This document shows, in pieces, positions 17,620 through 26,038 of a DNA stretch of 64,000 bases. A program made the translations under genes and the position numbers. The DNA comes from an uncultured Mycoplasmatota bacterium (lineage in GTDB: Bacteria > Bacillota_I > Bacilli_A > RF39 > UBA660): assembly GCA_900543825.1 (NCBI GenBank), contig UQSR01000003.1, positions 62,001 to 126,000 of the forward strand, in the 5' to 3' direction. Position 1 is the stretch's first letter; each line of letters opens with the position of its first letter. The notes below the pieces were generated by a model. That model worked only from the letters and a program-made list of their open reading frames with translations. It ran no database searches and was not told the origin of the DNA.

Positions 17620-17891
17620 TACTTACCTTGTTTTAAATTATGAAACTTTTCCATAATTCCTGATTTACTAAATAAATTTTTAACAGTATCAGTTGGAATA
17701 GCACCATTATTAAGCCATTTAATAGCAGCCTCTTCATCAATTTTAATTTCAGCAGGTGTAACTAAAGGATTATAAGTACCAATATTTTCAATAAATCTAC
17801 CATCTCTAGGACTTCTTGAATCCGCTACAACAACACGATAAAAAGGTGCCTTCTTAGCTCCCATTCTCTTAAGTCTAATCTTAACTGCCAT
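17619..17891 (-). CDS. rpsP: 30S ribosomal protein S16
   Basis: A 90-residue product, normal for S16. It starts [26 protein letters not shown] and contains [14 protein letters not shown], the family signature. S16 is a primary 5'-domain protein of the small subunit. GCGAGGG lies ahead of the ATG. A consensus promoter is located 25-55 bases upstream. Confidence 0.98.
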   Translation of the reverse strand: MAVKIRLKRMGAKKAPFYRVVVADSRSPRDGRFIENIGTYNPLVTPAEIKIDEEAAIKWLNNGAIPTDTVKNLFSKSGIMEKFHNLKQGK

Positions 17892-17915
17892 ATATATCCC
17901 TCGCTTTCCTAAAAT

Positions 17916-17944
17916 ATTCTATCACAAAAAAAATATACTGTCAA
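17916..17944 (-). promoter_or_regulatory. Promoter of rpsP-khpA, overlapping the upstream terminator
   Basis: TTGACA, 17 bases, TAGAAT. The -35 and the spacer T-run are the right arm and T-tract of the terminator of the preceding gene. Confidence 0.85.
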
Positions 17945-17966
17945 CCATTTTATGTTACAGTATATT
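17924..17966 (-). terminator. Terminator of the 367-residue unknown gene
   Basis: AATATACTGT and ACAGTATATT pair around a 15-base loop, followed by eight T. The same bases serve the rpsP promoter. Confidence 0.8.
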
Positions 17967-17973
17967 TATATTA

Positions 17974-19077
17974 TTATAAATTATTCACTATTTTCTTAAC
18001 ACGCATACATTTATTATAATCTTTCTTTCTCGAAGTACCATCTATTACTAATTTAATATTACTATCAAAATCCTCTATATTAGTATGATTAAATCTTATA
18101 ACCCTACCAGTTTGAAAAGAATCAAAATTAGATAACTCCAAATACTTTTTACACAAATAAGAAAACTCTTCCTTAGAATAATTATATCCCCTTTCCAAAT
18201 AAATGACTTTAGTATAATTAATACCACTATAAGACTCAATAACAAGTACAGGAATATCATCATAATTTCTATATAAATAACAATAATAATCAACCTTACG
18301 ATTACTACCACTAGAAGCCAAACAATAATAATCATAATCAAAAGAATTAAGTATATTAACCCTATCATTAGCAGGAATAATTTTATTTATTCTATCCCTA
18401 CTATTATTACCACTATTAACACCACTTCTTCTAACAACAGTATCACAATCAGGCATAGTAAAATTTACAGTAACTAATTTTTCCTTATCATATTCTAGCA
18501 AATCATCCCTATATGCAGTATTAAGATAATCAATATAAGCAATAATACTATCACTAGCTTTATCCATTTCCTTAGTATAATCTACAGTAGAAGCAATACG
18601 TTCCCACATTAAATAAGAATATTCATGATTAATAATACTAGTAACATCATATAATTCTTTAATCTTATCAGATACAGGTCTATTCAAATATTTTTCATTT
18701 AATTTTCCCATTATTTCATCCTGTACTTTTTTATTATATTTAATAACACATGCCTCTTTATATAATTGATAATCAGATATTTTAGCTCTATAATTAACAT
18801 CAGATGCATTTTTATATCCATCAGTAGAATATACAAATAATCTAGTTCTACAATCACTACCAATAGCTTCTAAATATAAATTATTATCATCATCATAAGT
18901 AAGAACATATTTACTTGGCCACATCAAATCAAAAACAAATGAACCCAAACTTCTAATTTTACAAAGAATAGCATAATTAAAATATAAAGGCAAATAATCA
19001 CTATTAATTTCAACATTTCTAAAAGGAATTCCATTATCCCTAATATAATTATCAATCTTATCTAAAAAATAAAACAT
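17974..19077 (-). CDS. Unknown protein
   Basis: A 367-residue product. The start ATG 19077 has GGGGG eight bases upstream. No signal peptide or membrane segment is evident. The sequence is rich in Tyr, Asp and Asn, with many short strand-like segments (YYCYLYRNYDDIPVLVIESY, TKVIYLERGYN) and a basic C-terminus (RKKDYNKCMRVKKIVNNL). I recognise no motif. It is monocistronic, between its own terminator and the one after the TasA-like gene. It is probably lineage-specific. Confidence 0.7.
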   Translation of the reverse strand: MFYFLDKIDNYIRDNGIPFRNVEINSDYLPLYFNYAILCKIRSLGSFVFDLMWPSKYVLTYDDDNNLYLEAIGSDCRTRLFVYSTDGYKNASDVNYRAKISDYQLYKEACVIKYNKKVQDEIMGKLNEKYLNRPVSDKIKELYDVTSIINHEYSYLMWERIASTVDYTKEMDKASDSIIAYIDYLNTAYRDDLLEYDKEKLVTVNFTMPDCDTVVRRSGVNSGNNSRDRINKIIPANDRVNILNSFDYDYYCLASSGSNRKVDYYCYLYRNYDDIPVLVIESYSGINYTKVIYLERGYNYSKEEFSYLCKKYLELSNFDSFQTGRVIRFNHTNIEDFDSNIKLVIDGTSRKKDYNKCMRVKKIVNNL

Positions 19078-19132
19078 AAAATCATCCCCCAAAATCGACA
19101 ATTATATTACCATATATTAAGAAAAAAGTCAA

Positions 19133-19157
19133 AAAAACTACAAAAAATGTAGTTTTT
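19133..19157 (-). terminator. Terminator after TasA-like gene 1
   Basis: AAAAACTAC, a 7-base loop, GTAGTTTTT; symmetrical and probably bidirectional. Confidence 0.8.
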
Positions 19158-19794
19158 AATCACCATTATCCTTAATACCACTAACAGTACCAGTAAGCAT
19201 ACTACCATCAACAGAAGAATAAGTAACAACAGCACTATAAGTACCTGCATCTTCTTTTTCTTGTGCCTCTTCTAAATTACTAAGCCATATAACAAGCTTA
19301 AAATTTTTAGTAGTAGGATTAACTTCAGTAGCATCTCCCAATATAAAATGTTCACCTAACGATAAACCAGAAGAAGTACCATTAGGTATAGAGGTTTTAC
19401 TCAAATAAATTTCATCATTATCATCAAGTACCATATAACTAAGATGTTCAATATTATTAACAGTAAAATCAATTTTACCAATAACATCTTGTGCTTTAGA
19501 AAAATTAGACAAAGAAAACGAAAACACATTACAAGCACCATAACCATTATCATCAATACAATTATGCTTATAAGCAGTCATAATATCTTCATCTCTCGTT
19601 GGAATAAGTTTGATACCAGCGGTCATATCAGATACACCAAGTCCAAGTTGAACACGACCAGCAGATACAGATACAGCATTAAGCTTACTTTTATTACTAA
19701 CTGTAAAATAAGAAAAAGTAGCACCAACAAGTAAAATACCAACACTAAGAATTGTCGTAAAAAGCAAAAATTTATTAACCTTACCACTATCCAT
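19156..19794 (-). CDS. TasA/camelysin-like surface protein 1
   Basis: A 212-residue product. I take ATG 19794, about nine bases after AAGGG. Residues about 7-30 form a membrane signal segment (FLLFTTILSVGILLVGATFSYFTVS) with the GxTxSxF pattern of the SipW-dependent TasA/CalY group. The mature part begins NAVSVSAGRVQLG and is a beta-sandwich-like, Ser/Thr-rich domain with two cysteines (HNCIDDNGYGACN). In Bacillus such proteins form matrix fibres. No SipW-type peptidase is seen in the window. Two more proteins of this build lie at 38315 and 50268. Confidence 0.7.
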   Translation of the reverse strand: MDSGKVNKFLLFTTILSVGILLVGATFSYFTVSNKSKLNAVSVSAGRVQLGLGVSDMTAGIKLIPTRDEDIMTAYKHNCIDDNGYGACNVFSFSLSNFSKAQDVIGKIDFTVNNIEHLSYMVLDDNDEIYLSKTSIPNGTSSGLSLGEHFILGDATEVNPTTKNFKLVIWLSNLEEAQEKEDAGTYSAVVTYSSVDGSMLTGTVSGIKDNGD

Positions 19795-19865
19795 ATCTAT
19801 CATCCCTTACTATAAATATAATACCAAATAATTAATATTTTTGCAATATAAAAAGTAAAAGATTA

Positions 19866-21152
19866 TTACTCTCTTACTTTCAAAATATTACATATATCAT
19901 CAATATTATCCATATTAATTTCAGTACTAAGACTATTAGCCATATCTTTAATTTCAATTATTCCACTAGTAATTTCATTTTCCCCAATAATAATAACATA
20001 AGGAATATTATTCTTATCAGCCTTCTCTAGTATTTTACCAAGCTTTTTACTTTTCATTTCAATAAGTACCTTAATACCATTACTTCTAAGTTTACTAGCA
20101 AATTTTAAACACTCAATATTAGTATTCATTGGGATAACAAGAACATCATATAAAGACTCATCATAATCATTCTCAAGAATTTCACATATAGGAACAATTC
20201 CAAATGATATACCTACAGCAGGATAGTTATTACCATCATCAATAAAATTAGTAATAATCTTATCATATCTACCACCGCCACCTAAAGCACAAGTAAGTCT
20301 TTGCCTCTTATCAAATACTTCCCATATCGTACCAGTATAAATTTCAAGTCCTCTAGCCAAATATGGTGTAAACTTACACTCAGTAAGACCAAGTTTATCA
20401 ATATAATCAAATAATTCACTAATTTCATTTCTACCTTGTACAAACATATCATTATCAATAGAAAGTTTAGCAATATCATTTATAGATAATTTAAAATAAC
20501 CAAATAACTTATCAAGCTTATCAGAAGAAATATCAAATTCTTTAAGTTCCTCTCTAACACCATTTTCACCTATTTTAGCTAATTTATCTACTGACAAAAT
20601 AACTTTATTAATAATATCATCATCAATTCCAGCAGCACTAATAAGTCCTTGCAATAATTTTCTATTATTAATTTCAATATAAATATCAATACCAAGTTTT
20701 TTGTAACAAGAAACAGTCATTTCAAGCATTTCAGCCTCAATATAAGAACCTTCAATACCACATACATCAACATCACACTGATAAAATTCTCTAGCTCTAC
20801 CACTTTTAACAGGGCCATCTCTAAATACCTTACCAATTTCATATCTCTTAAAAGGTAAACTGATATTTTTATTAACATTCATACTAATAACCTTAGCAAA
20901 AGGTACAGTAAGATCATATCTAAGACCAAGTTCTCTATCACCTTGATCATTCAAAGTATATACTTCCTTTAAAATTTCACTACCACCAGCATACTTACTA
21001 GCAAGTAAATCATAATAACACAAAATACTACTATCAAGCGGTAAATAACCATATTTCTCAAAAGTATCCGTAAGTATATTAACTACACGTCTTTTAATAA
21101 TTTCCTTATTAGGTAAACTATCCGAAGTACCCTTAACATTCATAAGTTTCAT
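19866..21152 (-). CDS. hisS: Histidyl-tRNA synthetase
   Basis: A 428-residue class II synthetase. ATG 21152 follows GAGG by eight bases; an in-frame GTG three codons upstream is too close to it. The N-terminus is MKLMNVKGTSDSLP. Motif 2 is at VFRDGPVKSGRAREFYQCDVDV and the HisA-type signature is ALGGGGRYD. A C-terminal anticodon-binding domain follows (about residues 330-428). It is third in an operon after the thioredoxin-like membrane protein and a HAD-type protein. Confidence 0.95.
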   Translation of the reverse strand: MKLMNVKGTSDSLPNKEIIKRRVVNILTDTFEKYGYLPLDSSILCYYDLLASKYAGGSEILKEVYTLNDQGDRELGLRYDLTVPFAKVISMNVNKNISLPFKRYEIGKVFRDGPVKSGRAREFYQCDVDVCGIEGSYIEAEMLEMTVSCYKKLGIDIYIEINNRKLLQGLISAAGIDDDIINKVILSVDKLAKIGENGVREELKEFDISSDKLDKLFGYFKLSINDIAKLSIDNDMFVQGRNEISELFDYIDKLGLTECKFTPYLARGLEIYTGTIWEVFDKRQRLTCALGGGGRYDKIITNFIDDGNNYPAVGISFGIVPICEILENDYDESLYDVLVIPMNTNIECLKFASKLRSNGIKVLIEMKSKKLGKILEKADKNNIPYVIIIGENEITSGIIEIKDMANSLSTEINMDNIDDICNILKVRE

Positions 21153-21163
21153 ATCTTTCACCT

Positions 21164-21676
21164 CTACTCTTTAACTTTATATCTCATTTTAAAATTAACT
21201 TTAGTTAAATCCATCAAATCAGTAATTGTAACATAATCACATTCCTTACCAGAATCAGAAAATTTAACCGAAATTCCACCCTTATGAGACCAATAATCCA
21301 AATTAGGTATAAAATCATCAACCAAAATAATACCCTTAGGATCAATAAAATCAGCCTTAGCAATAGCTTTAGGAACAACGTTAACCTTAACACCAGGCAA
21401 CATCTTATCAAAATACTTAATCTTAGAAACACCCTCATTATCAGAATTAATATGTGTAAGTATTTCTATATCATAATAATTACATAACTCTTTAATTTTA
21501 TCTATAGAATTATCTATTTGACCACATTCATCTATATATTTATCCCAATCTAATTTAGAAAAATACATACTTGTAGCTTCAGCAGTAGTAATACCAAGCT
21601 CTCTTAATTTTTCATAGATTCTTTTAGAAACAGTATCCAGAATAACTCCATCACAATCTAAATATAATTTTTGCAT
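21164..21676 (-). CDS. HAD-superfamily hydrolase-like protein
   Basis: A 170-residue product. The N-terminal LYLDCDGVILDT is HAD motif I (DxDG, nucleophile Asp7). THINSD could be motif II and GIILVDDFIPNL motif IV with paired aspartates. Such a short form without a large cap suggests a small-substrate phosphatase, for example of the 5'-nucleotidase or phosphoglycolate phosphatase type; the substrate cannot be told. The stop lies 11 bases before hisS and the start 9 bases after the upstream gene, so the three form one operon. Confidence 0.8.
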   Translation of the reverse strand: MQKLYLDCDGVILDTVSKRIYEKLRELGITTAEATSMYFSKLDWDKYIDECGQIDNSIDKIKELCNYYDIEILTHINSDNEGVSKIKYFDKMLPGVKVNVVPKAIAKADFIDPKGIILVDDFIPNLDYWSHKGGISVKFSDSGKECDYVTITDLMDLTKVNFKMRYKVKE

Positions 21677-21685
21677 AAAACACCC

Positions 21686-22228
21686 CTAATCTAAAATAGA
21701 ATTAACCTCTTCACTTCCACTATAAAATTCTATAATTTTTTTATTAGAAACTTTAACAATAGTAGGATTCTCAACTTTTAAATCACTAATATCATCTACT
21801 ATTCCAGAAGGCTCACCAACATAATTACTATTAAAGCCATCATTTAAATCAACCCTATATACTTTACTAGATAAACTATCTACATTATTACTAATACTAT
21901 CATTCTTATCACTACTATCATAATAGTAGACATAATACTCATCATCACCTTGATTCAAAGTATCAACCGCTAATATTTTATTAGAAACAGTATTATCATT
22001 ATTAGTATCACTACTAGTATCATCTTTCTTCTTATCAAACCAAGAAAAATCTTTAGTAATAAATAATCCAGTAATTAAATATAAAACACCAAAAACTAAT
22101 ACAAGTACACCTAATATAGTTAATAAAGATTTAGGTTTAAGTTCATTAGCTTCTTTTTTCTTAATTTGTACTTCTTTAACATTTCTTCCTTCTCTTTTAG
22201 CTTGTTTTCTTTTAAGTTCTCTTCCCAT
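21686..22228 (-). CDS. Single-pass membrane protein with thioredoxin-like domain lacking cysteines
   Basis: A 180-residue product. A very basic N-terminus (GRELKRKQAKREGRN) is followed by a membrane segment at about residues 35-57 and a Ser/Asp/Asn linker. The C-terminal 90 residues read as beta-alpha-beta (EYYVYYYDSS, SKVYRVDLND, then NPTIVKVSNKKIIEFYSG). The NPT at the expected cis-proline place and the following hairpin suggest a thioredoxin fold, but no CxxC is present. The role is unknown; it leads the operon with the HAD-like gene and hisS. Confidence 0.65.
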   Translation of the reverse strand: MGRELKRKQAKREGRNVKEVQIKKKEANELKPKSLLTILGVLVLVFGVLYLITGLFITKDFSWFDKKKDDTSSDTNNDNTVSNKILAVDTLNQGDDEYYVYYYDSSDKNDSISNNVDSLSSKVYRVDLNDGFNSNYVGEPSGIVDDISDLKVENPTIVKVSNKKIIEFYSGSEEVNSILD

Positions 22229-22246
22229 TCATAACACCTCTTAATA

Positions 22247-22275
22247 ATTATAATATATAAATCAAACTTTGTAAA
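22247..22275 (-). promoter_or_regulatory. Promoter of the 21686-hisS operon
   Basis: TTTACA, 17 bases, TATAAT on the minus strand, beginning right after the truA stop. Confidence 0.7.
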
Positions 22276-23016
22276 TTAATAAAACACATTCTTTAAATAT
22301 AATCCCTCAGGATTAGCCGTTTTTCCAGCAGCCCTTCTATCTTCACTATGAAGGATACTAATAATTTCTTCACTTTTTCTTTTACCTTCACCAACTTCAA
22401 TCAAAAGACCAACCATATTTCTTACCATATATCTCAAAAAACCAGTTCCAACAAAAATCAAAGTAATTTTATTCAAATCCTTAGGATCCCTAATAAGATT
22501 AGTTTGAGATATCGTCCTAACATAATCATCCTTTTCATCATCACTCTTAGTAAAGGACTTAAAATTATGCGTTCCCTCAAAATATTTCATAGCTCTTTCC
22601 ATTTCAACAACATCAAGTTTTTTATTATGTTGATATACATAATTTCTCTCTAATGGATTATACTCCCCAACATTAAGAATATACATATATTCCTTTCCTA
22701 TAGCTGAAAATCTAGCATGAAAATCATCACTAACTTCCTCTACCTTCTTAACAAATATATCTTCCGGTAGTAGACTATTAAGCCCTTTAGCAAGTTTTTC
22801 AATCATTATTTTAGTATCCAAGTCAAAATGTATCTTCTGATTAATAGCATGAACTCCAGCATCAGTTCTTCCTGAAGCATGAATATCAATTTTCTTACCA
22901 CCACTAATTTCTTTCAAAACTTTTTCAATTTCTCCCTGAACAGTTCTCTGTTTAGGCTGTTTTTGATAGCCGGCAAATAAAGTACCATCATAACTAACTG
23001 TAATTAAATATCTCAT
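22276..23016 (-). CDS. truA: tRNA pseudouridine38-40 synthase
   Basis: A 246-residue product. ATG 23016 follows AGGAGG by six bases. TruA isomerises uridines 38-40 in the anticodon arm. The catalytic motif is ASGRTDAGVHA (Asp near residue 53), with YDGTLFAGYQKQP at the start and FLRYMVRNMVGLL later. It ends the ECF operon, a gene order (ecfA1-ecfA2-ecfT-truA) conserved across Firmicutes. Confidence 0.96.
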   Translation of the reverse strand: MRYLITVSYDGTLFAGYQKQPKQRTVQGEIEKVLKEISGGKKIDIHASGRTDAGVHAINQKIHFDLDTKIMIEKLAKGLNSLLPEDIFVKKVEEVSDDFHARFSAIGKEYMYILNVGEYNPLERNYVYQHNKKLDVVEMERAMKYFEGTHNFKSFTKSDDEKDDYVRTISQTNLIRDPKDLNKITLIFVGTGFLRYMVRNMVGLLIEVGEGKRKSEEIISILHSEDRRAAGKTANPEGLYLKNVFY

Positions 23017-23026
23017 ATAATACCTC

Positions 23027-23767
23027 CTAATAAACAATTACAATAATAAGTATAAGTATATTTAAAATAAATAAAAATGTATCAATACCCTTCCATTTAA
23101 AAGTCCTATAACTACTCCTAGACTTACCATAATTATATAACCTAAGATCCATAATATTCGCACTATCTTCTGCTTTTTTTATAGACAAAGCAAACATCGG
23201 AACCAACATCTTACTAATAATATTAAGTTTACCAATTAAATTTTCCTTATCAAAATCCATACCTCTTAATTTTTGTGCTCTAATAATTCTATTATACTCT
23301 TCAATCAAAGTAGGAATATATCTAAGTGTCAAAGTAATAACCATAGAAATATCATTAACAGGAATAATATTACTAAAAGGTTTAAGTAATTTACTAATAC
23401 TATACACAATCTCCGTCATTTTAGTAGTATAAGTAAGAATACTAGCATAAATAACAATAAAAATAAGCTTAAATAAATCAAAAATAATTCTATCAATACC
23501 AGTAAAAAATATAATATCAACAACAAGTATAAATATCAAAAATAACTTAATATTACAAATATTTTTATAATATACCTTTATACCAATATCACTATATATC
23601 ATACTAAGTATTAAATAAAAACCAAGCATAATAATATCATCATAACTATTAATAAAAAATATACTAATAATCATAATAATAACAGATAAAAGCTTAAATA
23701 ATGGATTAAGTTTATAAACAACCGAATCATTTGGAATATATTTACCAATACAAATATCACTTAACAT
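23027..23767 (-). CDS. ecfT: ECF transporter transmembrane subunit EcfT
   Basis: A 246-residue integral membrane protein with about six hydrophobic segments. EcfT couples the two ATPases to exchangeable vitamin-binding S components. Two coupling-helix motifs are recognisable: AQKLRGMDF at about residue 165 and AEDSANIMDLRLYNYG near 205 (family ARG boxes). In the first the usual Arg-Gly is preserved. The gene overlaps ecfA2 by 11 bases. No S component is in this window, as expected for group II ECF systems. Confidence 0.92.
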   Translation of the reverse strand: MLSDICIGKYIPNDSVVYKLNPLFKLLSVIIMIISIFFINSYDDIIMLGFYLILSMIYSDIGIKVYYKNICNIKLFLIFILVVDIIFFTGIDRIIFDLFKLIFIVIYASILTYTTKMTEIVYSISKLLKPFSNIIPVNDISMVITLTLRYIPTLIEEYNRIIRAQKLRGMDFDKENLIGKLNIISKMLVPMFALSIKKAEDSANIMDLRLYNYGKSRSSYRTFKWKGIDTFLFILNILILIIVIVY

Positions 23768-24539
23768 TACGATATATATCCTTCATAAGTTCTTTAATAT
23801 CAAAAGTATATTCCAAATTAGCATTATATTTTTTATTAGCATTACTTATAAACTCAGTAATTCTAGGTATACAAACATTAGCATTTTTAAATTTACCAAT
23901 ATTATCCGATAAATTTCTCCTATTACCAGATAACACAATCTTACCATTCTTAAGTAACACATAATTATCCGTAACTCTTACCAAAAATTGAGTATTAGAA
24001 GAAAAAATAATAATCGTCTTTTTATATCTATTACACAATTTCTTAAGTAATTTAATCAAATGATCACATCTATAATTATCCAAGCTAATACTAGGATCAT
24101 CAATTATAATAACCTTAGGATTAAGAATAAGTATTGTAGCCAAAGCTAAAGCTTCTTTCTCTCCACTAGAAAGAGTAAAAGGATTTCTATCCAAATAAAA
24201 TTTTGGAAGTCCAACCATCTTAAGAGCCTCTTCCATTCTTTTATCTATTTCATCAACTCTATAATTATATTTTCTAATACCAAAAGCCAATTCTTCTTTT
24301 ACAGTCTCAAATATAAAAGCTTCCTCAGGTCTCTGGAAAATATATCCAATTTCTCTGTTTTTATAAGTACTAATAATATTACCTGTATAATCATCTATAA
24401 TACCACTAAGAATATAACTAAGTAGCGTCTTCCCACTACTAGAAGAACCAATAACAGTAGTAATCTTACCATCCTCAAACTCATAACTAATATTCTTAAT
24501 TTTATCTTGATATGAAACATTTTCTAACCTTATCCCCAT
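23757..24539 (-). CDS. ecfA2: ECF transporter ATPase EcfA2, degenerate Walker B and switch
   Basis: A 260-residue ABC ATPase. Walker A is GSSSSGKTLL (residues 31-40) and the signature is TLSSGEKEAL, close to LSGGE. Walker B reads VIIIDDPS, with Asp where the catalytic Glu normally is, and the switch region reads IIIFSSNTQ with no His. Its own hydrolytic half-site therefore looks impaired while its signature is fine. The start overlaps the ecfA1 end by 10 bases. With EcfA1 and EcfT it energises uptake of vitamins or metals. Confidence 0.9.
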   Translation of the reverse strand: MGIRLENVSYQDKIKNISYEFEDGKITTVIGSSSSGKTLLSYILSGIIDDYTGNIISTYKNREIGYIFQRPEEAFIFETVKEELAFGIRKYNYRVDEIDKRMEEALKMVGLPKFYLDRNPFTLSSGEKEALALATILILNPKVIIIDDPSISLDNYRCDHLIKLLKKLCNRYKKTIIIFSSNTQFLVRVTDNYVLLKNGKIVLSGNRRNLSDNIGKFKNANVCIPRITEFISNANKKYNANLEYTFDIKELMKDIYRNVK

Positions 24540-25339
24540 AACTTTTTCATAACCTCCACATCATCAAAATAAACCTTATCCAATACATCATATAACATAA
24601 GATTATGTGACAATTTAACTATAAAAGGAAGATTAAAACCCATTTTTTCCAATGTATCATCTTTATATATTTCTTCACATGTACCATCCAAAACAATATT
24701 TCCCTTATCAAGAACAATTATCCTATCAGCCTTCAAAGTATCCTCTAAATCATGTGTAATAAGAATAATAGTAAGTTTTTCTTTTCTTTTATATTCATCA
24801 AGAATCTTAAATACAAGTTTTTTATCATTAGGAGTAAGTTTATGAATAGACTCATCAAGTAAAAGAATTTTCGGATTAAAAATAAGACTACTAGCAATCA
24901 TAACCTTCTCTTTTTCAGAATCATTAATCTTTTCAGCAGGCATATCAAGTATATCATCTATCTTAAATTTCTTAGCTATATTATTAACCATATTTTCAAT
25001 TTCTTTAGGAAAATATCCCAAATTTTCCAACGAAAAAGCAAGGTCATCAAAAACAGTATCCCCAATAAAATGCCTATCAGCATCATCAAAGCAAATAGCT
25101 AAACTTCTTCTAATCTTTTTAATATAAGTATCATTAAGTAAATAACCATCAACATTAATATATCCAGAAGCTTTACACAAGCCCCCCAATATCTTAACAA
25201 GAGTACTCTTTCCAGAAGCATTTCTTCCAATTATACAGACAAAAGAATTAGTATCAATATCAATATCAAAATCTTTAAATATATATTTATCAGCATACTT
25301 AAATGACATACTTCTAACCTTAATAATACTCTTATCCAT
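24530..25339 (-). CDS. ecfA1: ECF transporter ATPase EcfA1, degenerate signature
   Basis: A 269-residue ABC ATPase and first gene of the ecfA1-ecfA2-ecfT-truA operon; GGAG precedes the ATG. Walker A GRNASGKSTL, Walker B ILLLDES with Glu, and switch ITHD are intact. The signature, however, is INDSEKEKV, having lost the SGG core. Paired with EcfA2, one composite site (EcfA1 Walker plus EcfA2 signature) is complete and the other is damaged on both sides. The C-terminal extension (after about residue 225) is typical for EcfA. Confidence 0.9.
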   Translation of the reverse strand: MDKSIIKVRSMSFKYADKYIFKDFDIDIDTNSFVCIIGRNASGKSTLVKILGGLCKASGYINVDGYLLNDTYIKKIRRSLAICFDDADRHFIGDTVFDDLAFSLENLGYFPKEIENMVNNIAKKFKIDDILDMPAEKINDSEKEKVMIASSLIFNPKILLLDESIHKLTPNDKKLVFKILDEYKRKEKLTIILITHDLEDTLKADRIIVLDKGNIVLDGTCEEIYKDDTLEKMGFNLPFIVKLSHNLMLYDVLDKVYFDDVEVMKKLWG

Positions 25340-25360
25340 CTACTACATCTCCACACATAT

Positions 25361-25389
25361 ATTATATATTAAATAATATAAAAGGGCAA
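25361..25389 (-). promoter_or_regulatory. Promoter of the ecf-truA operon
   Basis: TTGCCC, 17 bases, TATAAT on the minus strand, about 20 bases before ecfA1. Confidence 0.65.
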
Positions 25390-25390
25390 G

Positions 25391-25427
25391 AAAAAAAGAA
25401 GTAAAATACCTAAGCAAATTACTTCTT
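25391..25427 (-). terminator. Terminator of the 167-residue unknown gene
   Basis: AAGAAGTAA and TTACTTCTT pair around a 14-base loop, then a T-run on the minus strand. The gene's TAA stop is within the stem. Confidence 0.75.
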
Positions 25428-25922
25428 AAGAACTTTTTTATATATTTTTCTAACATTTTTATAAGAATAATCATCTAAAGTATTAACATTAAGTTCAGAA
25501 TCATCACCAAGACTATCATTCATAGCCAAAAACAAATTAGATTTTTTAATATCTTCCATTATTTTAATAGATTCTTTTGCTCTCATCATTCCCCAAGTTC
25601 CCATAATAACTGAAGGAATAGTAATATAAAAAGGTACATTACCATCATGCTTAACAAGACAAGCCATATATAAACCATACAAAGATGTAAAAGATACACA
25701 ATCAAAATAACACTTTCTAGCTAAAAATTCAAAGTCAACAACTTCATTTCTTTCTTGCAATTGTTTTAACATCTTATCCTGTAATACCCTTTCATAATTA
25801 CCACTAGAATCAATAACATCTAGTGCAGACCCATCTAAATATTTAATAAATAAATGACTTCCATATCTCTTATAAGTTTCTACAACAAGTCCTAATTCTT
25901 CATCACCAACATAAAATTTCAT
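25419..25922 (-). CDS. Unknown protein
   Basis: A 167-residue product with a G-rich ribosome-binding site (GGGGGG) eight bases before ATG 25922. It has no clear signal peptide. A moderately hydrophobic stretch (about residues 93-110, VPFYITIPSVIMGTWGMM) may be a membrane segment or a buried core. Charged helices flank it (LQDKMLKQLQERNEVVDFEFLARK; the C-terminus is KNVRKIYKKVLKK). I recognise no family. It is divergently transcribed from rnhC with its own promoter. Confidence 0.7.
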   Translation of the reverse strand: MKFYVGDEELGLVVETYKRYGSHLFIKYLDGSALDVIDSSGNYERVLQDKMLKQLQERNEVVDFEFLARKCYFDCVSFTSLYGLYMACLVKHDGNVPFYITIPSVIMGTWGMMRAKESIKIMEDIKKSNLFLAMNDSLGDDSELNVNTLDDYSYKNVRKIYKKVLKK

Positions 25923-25948
25923 AATATCCCCCCAAAAAAATTTCTAAT

Positions 25949-25977
25949 ATTATATCATAAAATAAAATATATGTAAA
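25949..25977 (-). promoter_or_regulatory. Promoter of the 167-residue unknown gene
   Basis: TTTACA, 17 bases, TATAAT on the minus strand. Confidence 0.7.
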
Positions 25978-25992
25978 ATAATATTTAAAAAC

Positions 25993-26020
25993 TTGATAAA
26001 AAACAATATTATGATAAAAT
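25993..26020 (+). promoter_or_regulatory. Promoter of rnhC
   Basis: TTGATA, 16 bases, TAAAAT, ending 18 bases before the ATG. Confidence 0.65.
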
Positions 26021-26038
26021 ATATTTAGGAGGTACACT

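Noticed and set aside
10690..21152. T-box leaders for trpS or hisS
   Set aside because: The sequences upstream of both starts are too short and lack a T-box motif and specifier hairpin.
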